Positions 59,568-64,000 of a stretch of DNA of 64,000 nt are shown here, one piece after another. The stretch is from assembly GCF_900109615.1 (NCBI RefSeq), contig NZ_FOIX01000002.1:682001-746000 (forward strand), given 5' to 3'. The notes under the pieces are model-generated. The model worked only from the letters and a program-made list of their open reading frames with translations. It was not told where the DNA came from and did no database searches. This stretch comes from Kaistella antarctica. GTDB taxonomy: Bacteria; Bacteroidota; Bacteroidia; Flavobacteriales; Weeksellaceae. Both the position numbers and the translations under genes were made by a program. Within the stretch, counting starts at the first letter, position 1, and every line of letters starts with the position of its first letter.

Positions 59568-60311
59568 CTACTTCCAGCCCCATTTTTTAAAAATCGTGTG
59601 ACCTTCTTTCGTCTTCATGAAATCAATAAATTTTGAAGACCACTCTTTGTGTTTTGTGATCGTGGTAATGGCAATCGGCGTTCCTCGATAAACATTAATC
59701 GAATTAGGAACTTTAACCAGTTGTGTAATATCTTTCAATCGGTAATGCCACGATTCGTAATTGATCCAGGCATCGAAACTGCTATCTGATTTCCAACCAG
59801 CAATTCCTAACGCAGTATTTGCAAAAGACTGTTTAATATTTTTCTGAATTCCCTCAATCACATTCTTCTTACCCGCAACATCTTCCCAAAGTCCCAATTG
59901 GCCAGCGCCATTAACGTCTAAGATATGAATGCCATTTTTCGGAAGATCTTTAATAGACCGAATGTTCTTTGGATTTCCGGGTCGGACCAAAATAGCTGCT
60001 CCTCTTTTATACAATTCGGTTCGGCTCGATTCATCTACTAAACCAGGATGCGCCATGGCGAAAGAGGTTAGCATGTATTCGGCGCCGCCATAAATAAGAT
60101 CTGCCTTGAGCTTTGCTTCTGCAATCCATTTACTTTCAGGACCTGCCGTTACTTTCACAATGATATTATTTTCGCTCCCAAAGATTTTGGCAGATTCTTC
60201 AATAGGTGCAAGCGGACCGCCAGGACCGTAAACGTAGAGCGTGTCTTTTTGTGCTTGCGCAAAATTCGGAAGGTTGATCGTAATGACGAATGCTAATATT
60301 AAATTTCTCAT
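59568..60311 (-). CDS. AcfC-like periplasmic solute-binding protein
   Basis: 247 residues from the ATG at 60311 (MRNLILAFVITINLPNFAQA, a signal peptide); a longer frame from 60410 lacks a sensible signal and is rejected. The type II binding-protein fold shows LYVYGPGGPLAPIEESAKIF, VTAGPESKWIAEAKLKADLI, AAILVRPGNPKNIRSIKDLP and NVYRGTPIAITTITKHKEWS. This resembles AcfC and sulfate/molybdate-type binding proteins. No ABC permease or ATPase is nearby, so its transport partner is unknown. The SulP transporter two genes down suggests anion handling. Confidence 0.8.
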   Translation of the reverse strand: MRNLILAFVITINLPNFAQAQKDTLYVYGPGGPLAPIEESAKIFGSENNIIVKVTAGPESKWIAEAKLKADLIYGGAEYMLTSFAMAHPGLVDESSRTELYKRGAAILVRPGNPKNIRSIKDLPKNGIHILDVNGAGQLGLWEDVAGKKNVIEGIQKNIKQSFANTALGIAGWKSDSSFDAWINYESWHYRLKDITQLVKVPNSINVYRGTPIAITTITKHKEWSSKFIDFMKTKEGHTIFKKWGWK

Positions 60312-60762
60312 GAATAAGACGATAGGTAAGTGATAAGCGTTCTTTAAGATTTTTAAGAACACAATTAATAGAGTCGTTTTTTCTAAAAACTTTTTCGATA
60401 TTTTGAACATTTAAAGGTAGTCTTTTTAAAAATCAACCAAATGTTTTATCGGTCTAAAAGTGATACTTTGCTTTGTTTTAATAGATACGCGATGCGTTTC
60501 ACCGAATCTGTTGTGATTATCATTTTCTGATTTTTTTTAATGCAATCTGTGAAACTTTAATCAATAAGAAGTAATTGACTTAAATAATCATAATCTGGTC
60601 TGAATGAATGCGGAATAGTATGAATTTAGGTTTATATTTTAGCTATTTTCTGTATTTAATATTAATTAACAAAAAGCGGATATGATTATTACTATTTTCA
60701 AAAAATGAATTTTATAATGTTAAATTCTTAATATTTTAAAATTATTTCTGTGAATAACGCAT
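60312..60762. other. AT-rich intergenic stretch
   Basis: About 450 bases between divergent genes, without a gene that I can support. It contains the upstream regions of the AcfC-like gene and, at its right end, of the ice-binding protein gene. No hairpin or repeat stood out. Confidence 0.5.
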
Positions 60763-60770
60763 TATCTTTG
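60763..60770 (+). promoter_or_regulatory. -7 box of the ice-binding protein gene
   Basis: TATCTTTG, full consensus. The 5' UTR is about 39 nt. Confidence 0.5.
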
Positions 60771-60813
60771 ATGTGTTGAGATAATACCGTTTCAGCATTA
60801 AAATTAAAATAAA

Positions 60814-62412
60814 ATGAAAAAACTTCTACTTTTAGTGGCCTCAGTTGCCACAGTAGGTTTTGGGCTCATGAAAGCCCAAGCACCAACGCTTGGAGCTTCA
60901 GCTAGTTTTGCGCTGTTCTCTACCAATGGAGCCGTGACAAATACTGGAATGTCAATCATTACAGGAGATGTTGGAACTAACAACGGTGCTGCAACCAATT
61001 TCGGAAACGTAAATGGAGTGATGCATGATGCTGATGGAGCTGCGGCTCTGGCGGCTGCTTCTCTTACTATCGCTTACAACCAGCTGAATGCTGCGACGCC
61101 AAACTTTTTTCCTTCTCCACTTTTAGGAAACGGGCAAACACTTGTTGCAGGAACTTATTCAATTGGGCAGACTGCTTCTTTAAACGGTGAGCTTACCCTT
61201 GATGGTGGTGGAAATCCAAATGCGGTTTTCATCTTCCAAATCGAAGGCGCTTTTTCTTCAGCAGCTGGTTCGAAAGTAATCCTTACTAATGGAGCTAAAG
61301 CCTGTAACGTTTTTTGGAAAGTGGAAGGTTTGGTAGATCTTGCAACCAGTACCACCATTAAAGGAACGATTGTAGCGAACAATGCCGCAGTTATTTTGAA
61401 TACGGGTGTTAATCTTGAAGGTCGTGCTTTTTCAACAACTGGTGCTGTTACGGTATCAGGTGTTACCATTGCTAAACCACTTGGCTGTGGAACGCCAGTT
61501 CTTACAGGTCCTACACAACCTGTTTTAAATTCAGTAGCATGTTACACGATATTCTCTGGTAACGGAGCGGTAACAAACTCAGGTATTTCTTTCATCACAG
61601 GTGATGTTGGAACTAATGTAGGTTTGACCACTGGTTTTCAAGCAGAAAATGTAACAGGAACTATTCACCCAAATCCTGATGTATCTACTGCGACATGTGC
61701 AGCTGATTTAAACAACGTATATACTTATTTAAATACACTTCCTACCGATATCGAATTGTTGTACCCTGCAGCTTTCGGTAACGATTTGGTTTTAACGCCA
61801 CACACTTACCATTTGAATGCAGCTACCGTTTTGAACGGAACCGTTTATTTGAATGCTCAAGGTAATGCAGACGCTGTTTTTGTAATTAAAATCAATGGAG
61901 CTTTATCTACAAGTACTTATGCTAAAGTGATTTTGCAAAATGGTGCTCAAGCGAAAAACGTTTTCTGGAAAGTTGACGGAGCAGTTAACTTAAACGACTA
62001 CGCAGACTTCAAAGGATCAGTAATTGGTAATAATGGTGCAGTGATCATCAATACCGGAGTGAATATTGAAGGTAGAGTATTGAGTACAAGTGGTGGCATT
62101 ACTACTTTTGGTATCAAAGCAGTAATGACTCCAGGATGTAATCCCTTAGCTACTCAATCTGCAAACGCTAAAAATCAAGGTGCTAAATTCTATCCAAATC
62201 CTTTCTCTTCCGTACTAAACGTGAAGATGGATGATGTAGATGGTGGTTCAACCTTAACTATTTTCAATGCAGCCGGTGCGCAAGTAAAAGAGACTGTTTT
62301 GTCTCAGAAAACTACTGCCGTACCAATGAGACTTCCAGCGGGAGTTTATTTTTACCAATTGAATGGTAAGAAAGGTGCAAAACAAAGTGGTAAATTAATT
62401 TCTAAACCATAG
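60814..62412 (+). CDS. Ice-binding protein with two DUF3494 domains and T9SS sorting tail
   Basis: 532 residues with a signal peptide (GLMKAQA). Two tandem DUF3494 domains (about 23-230 and 240-440) each show the hallmark opening (FALFSTNGAVTNTGMSIITG and CYTIFSGNGAVTNSGISFIT), a helical insert, FIFQIEGAFS/FVIKINGALS and NVFWKVEGLVDL/NVFWKVDGAVNL. The last 80 residues form a T9SS sorting domain (AKFYPNPFSSVLNVKMDD ... PAGVYFYQLNGKKG). DUF3494 proteins bind ice and inhibit recrystallisation in cold-living microbes. Export and surface display by T9SS would place it outside the cell. It ends at a strong terminator. Confidence 0.93.
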   Translation: MKKLLLLVASVATVGFGLMKAQAPTLGASASFALFSTNGAVTNTGMSIITGDVGTNNGAATNFGNVNGVMHDADGAAALAAASLTIAYNQLNAATPNFFPSPLLGNGQTLVAGTYSIGQTASLNGELTLDGGGNPNAVFIFQIEGAFSSAAGSKVILTNGAKACNVFWKVEGLVDLATSTTIKGTIVANNAAVILNTGVNLEGRAFSTTGAVTVSGVTIAKPLGCGTPVLTGPTQPVLNSVACYTIFSGNGAVTNSGISFITGDVGTNVGLTTGFQAENVTGTIHPNPDVSTATCAADLNNVYTYLNTLPTDIELLYPAAFGNDLVLTPHTYHLNAATVLNGTVYLNAQGNADAVFVIKINGALSTSTYAKVILQNGAQAKNVFWKVDGAVNLNDYADFKGSVIGNNGAVIINTGVNIEGRVLSTSGGITTFGIKAVMTPGCNPLATQSANAKNQGAKFYPNPFSSVLNVKMDDVDGGSTLTIFNAAGAQVKETVLSQKTTAVPMRLPAGVYFYQLNGKKGAKQSGKLISKP

Positions 62413-62430
62413 GTTTTTAAATCATATTAC

Positions 62431-62463
62431 GAAGCCCTACCGATTTGGTGGGGCTTTTTTTTG
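62431..62463 (+). terminator. Rho-independent terminator of the ice-binding protein gene
   Basis: AAGCCCTACC-GATTT-GGTGGGGCTT (one T-G pair) followed by a T run. Confidence 0.85.
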
Positions 62464-62526
62464 TGAAAACTTTTAATATAAAAGCTTAATGAAATTTTAT
62501 ATATTTAAAAAAAATCTGACAGATTG

Positions 62527-63000
62527 TTATTGAAGCACTTTCAACCCAGCTTTTGCAATGCGAACATCTTCGCTGCCGTGCGCGCCGCCAACTCCAATGC
62601 CGCCGACCACTTTTCCCTTAATAACAATCGGAATTCCGCCGTCCATCGCTAAAATATTTTCATCTAAATATCGAATATCTTCTGGAATAGAGCCGTCTTT
62701 AATCCCTTTTGCGATTTCTGCGGTTTCACGTTTTTGGGAACAAGCGGTAAATGCTTTCTTATAACTGGCGCGGATGGTATGAACGCCCGCATGGTGATGA
62801 CGAAGAACTGCCAAGGTCTGACCTGATTGATCAACAACCGTAATCGTTACAAAAAGTCCGTTTTTATTGGCTTCGGTAAATGCGGCTTGAATTATTTTGT
62901 TGGCCATATCGCCAGTGAGTACCGGTTCCATTATTGTGTTTTTTTGGGCGTAAGTCATGAGTGATAAGTTGGTGATTAAGAGTAAGAGGAATTTTTTCAT
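62527..63000 (-). CDS. GlcG/HbpS-like (DUF336) protein, exported
   Basis: 157 residues with a signal peptide (NLSLMTYAQ). The GlcG/HbpS fold shows [60 protein letters not shown] and [20 protein letters not shown]. Members bind haem or cobalamin-like cofactors (HbpS) or are of unknown role; an exported version suggests haem or redox binding in the periplasm. The HHH in the second motif could bind metal. Convergent with the ice-binding protein gene. Confidence 0.88.
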   Translation of the reverse strand: MKKFLLLLITNLSLMTYAQKNTIMEPVLTGDMANKIIQAAFTEANKNGLFVTITVVDQSGQTLAVLRHHHAGVHTIRASYKKAFTACSQKRETAEIAKGIKDGSIPEDIRYLDENILAMDGGIPIVIKGKVVGGIGVGGAHGSEDVRIAKAGLKVLQ

Positions 63001-63202
63001 TTATTATTTTTTTGTTCAATAGAAGCTGAGTTTTAACTTAAAGAAAATAGAAGCCCATTTTAGTAATGAGCTAAAAACTGAGCATCAATTTTAATGGCAT
63101 GCTTCTTTCTCTTTTTCAGACCAAACTTACGGCTTTTAAATTCCCTCAATAGAATTATTTTATAAAAGTCATCATCAAATCTTTAATTAAAAATCAAAAA
63201 TA

Positions 63203-63631
63203 ATGATAAGATCAATCGTGCCTTTAATGGTGATTTCAGCGTTAATAGTGAGCTGTAATAAAACTGATACCGTTAGTGAAACATCCGAAACTCAAAAAGA
63301 AGTGGTCCTGGATTCTCTAATTCCAGCCGATACACTTCGTGCAGATAATATAGTAGAAGAAGATATAGAAAATGCAGCTGAAGCTTACACCTACAATTAC
63401 AGAGCGGATGATGGTACCATGGCGGTAGCGACTTTTTTAAATACTGATCAAGCTCATACCGTTACCATTAAAATGGATAAAAAAACTTATGTTTTAGATC
63501 AAACCCAAGCTTGGGCAAAGGGAGCAGATTACGAGAAAGACGGTGTAAAAGCTCATAACCAGAGGGATGATTTAGACGTTACGATAGAAGGTAAAACCAT
63601 TAAGCTCAAACGTCAATACGACACGAAGTAA
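63203..63631 (+). CDS. Small lipoprotein with MliC-like C-terminal domain
   Basis: 142 residues. The signal has the lipobox IVSC (Cys18), followed by an acidic Ser/Thr-rich linker (about 20-58). A compact beta domain (about 60-140) has AYTYNYRADDGTMAVATFLN, VTIKMDKKTYVLDQTQAWAK and GKTIKLKRQYDTK. This resembles the MliC lysozyme-inhibitor fold, though the paired cysteines are missing, so the function is open. Envelope-located. Confidence 0.75.
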   Translation: MIRSIVPLMVISALIVSCNKTDTVSETSETQKEVVLDSLIPADTLRADNIVEEDIENAAEAYTYNYRADDGTMAVATFLNTDQAHTVTIKMDKKTYVLDQTQAWAKGADYEKDGVKAHNQRDDLDVTIEGKTIKLKRQYDTK

Positions 63632-63713
63632 TTCGTTAAGCTTTTTAGTAAATTAAAAAAACGTAATTTATAAGTGCTTAAATTAAAAATCTTACCAACT
63701 AAAATCAATCTTA

Positions 63714-64000
63714 ATGAACGATATTCTCACCTTACGAAGACACCTTCACCAACATCCAGAACTTTCAGGGTTCGAATTTGAAACATCAAAGACGATCGCT
63801 GCTTTTTTAAAACAATATGCTCCCGACGAACTGTTAGAAAACTTAGGAAACGGAACCGGAATTATCGCAATTTTTAATCCTGAACAGGAAGTGAAACAAA
63901 CGATTCTCTTTCGTTGTGAGCTCGATGCTTTACCGATTCAGGAAATCAATGACTTTGAACACCGATCAATCACCGATGAGGTTTCACACAAATGTGGACA
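63714..64000 (+). CDS. M20 family amidohydrolase, 3' end outside window
   Basis: Starts at the ATG at 63714 and stays open to the right edge (95 codons). The start MNDILTLRRHLHQHPELSGF with FEFETSKTIAAFLKQ and TILFRCELDALPIQE is typical of M20D amidohydrolases (IAA-amino acid hydrolase or N-acyl-amino-acid type); RCELDALPI carries the first metal-site Asp region, with Cys in place of the usual Ala/Gly. The substrate cannot be assigned from this fragment. Confidence 0.88.
   Translation, partial: MNDILTLRRHLHQHPELSGFEFETSKTIAAFLKQYAPDELLENLGNGTGIIAIFNPEQEVKQTILFRCELDALPIQEINDFEHRSITDEVSHKCG

Overview
The window looks like chromosomal DNA of a Flavobacteriia member (Bacteroidota), most likely in the Chryseobacterium/Kaistella part of the Weeksellaceae. 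The placement rests on AT-rich sequence, -7 promoter boxes of the form TAnnTTTG, secreted proteins with type IX secretion (T9SS) C-terminal sorting domains, a CIA/CGA-like subclass A2 beta-lactamase, and typical flavobacterial families (DUF285, DUF2490, DUF3098, TIGR02757). The genus is an inference. A two-domain DUF3494 ice-binding protein suggests cold adaptation.

Layout. 1-5.6 kb: three tandem minus-strand DUF285 surface proteins (the first cut by the window edge). Each sits behind the same promoter and the same array of three 9-bp-like boxes at an exact 21-bp period. 5.9-9.7 kb: an M28 peptidase lipoprotein, a tRNA-Arg(CCU), and a pair of photolyase/cryptochrome genes, one lacking the iron-sulfur cysteines of its family and the other lacking a standard start codon. 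9.9-19.4 kb: a minus-strand locus of a Reg_prop/Y_Y_Y sensor kinase, a LuxR-type response regulator, an outer-membrane barrel fused to a cysteine-rich domain, and a 1217-residue secreted DUF11 protein that carries the same cysteine-rich domain. I consider this the best candidate for an undescribed system. 19.6-30.8 kb: uvrA, a possible small transcript, a TonB-dependent receptor, two DUF2490 paralogues, dnaN, pheT, a META-domain lipoprotein and a small acidic protein.

30.9-37.5 kb: a minus-strand run of class A beta-lactamase, M23 peptidase, 3-hydroxyacyl-CoA dehydrogenase and a membrane protein. A GIY-YIG nuclease gene enclosed by inverted repeats is inserted just upstream of the beta-lactamase, at the end of a Gfo/Idh/MocA oxidoreductase gene. 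pcm and a small membrane protein follow on the plus strand. 37.7-49.7 kb is mostly housekeeping: CcsBA cytochrome c assembly, rnz, a ParE-like toxin-antitoxin pair, TIGR02757, a DUF1003 protein, rsmA, then ftsX-DUF3098-uppP-truB-barrel-rluF. 50.0-53.5 kb: two secreted proteins sharing a C-terminal motif. 54-64 kb: HAD phosphatase and FAD oxidoreductase, HD hydrolase, a SulP transporter near an AcfC-like binding protein, the ice-binding protein, a GlcG/HbpS-like protein, a small lipoprotein and the start of an M20 amidohydrolase.

Across the window, several genes have a TAnnTTTG box only 4-5 nt upstream of the ATG, which predicts leaderless mRNAs. Many gene ends have clear rho-independent hairpins. 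No CRISPR array, rRNA gene, prophage or transposase was seen.
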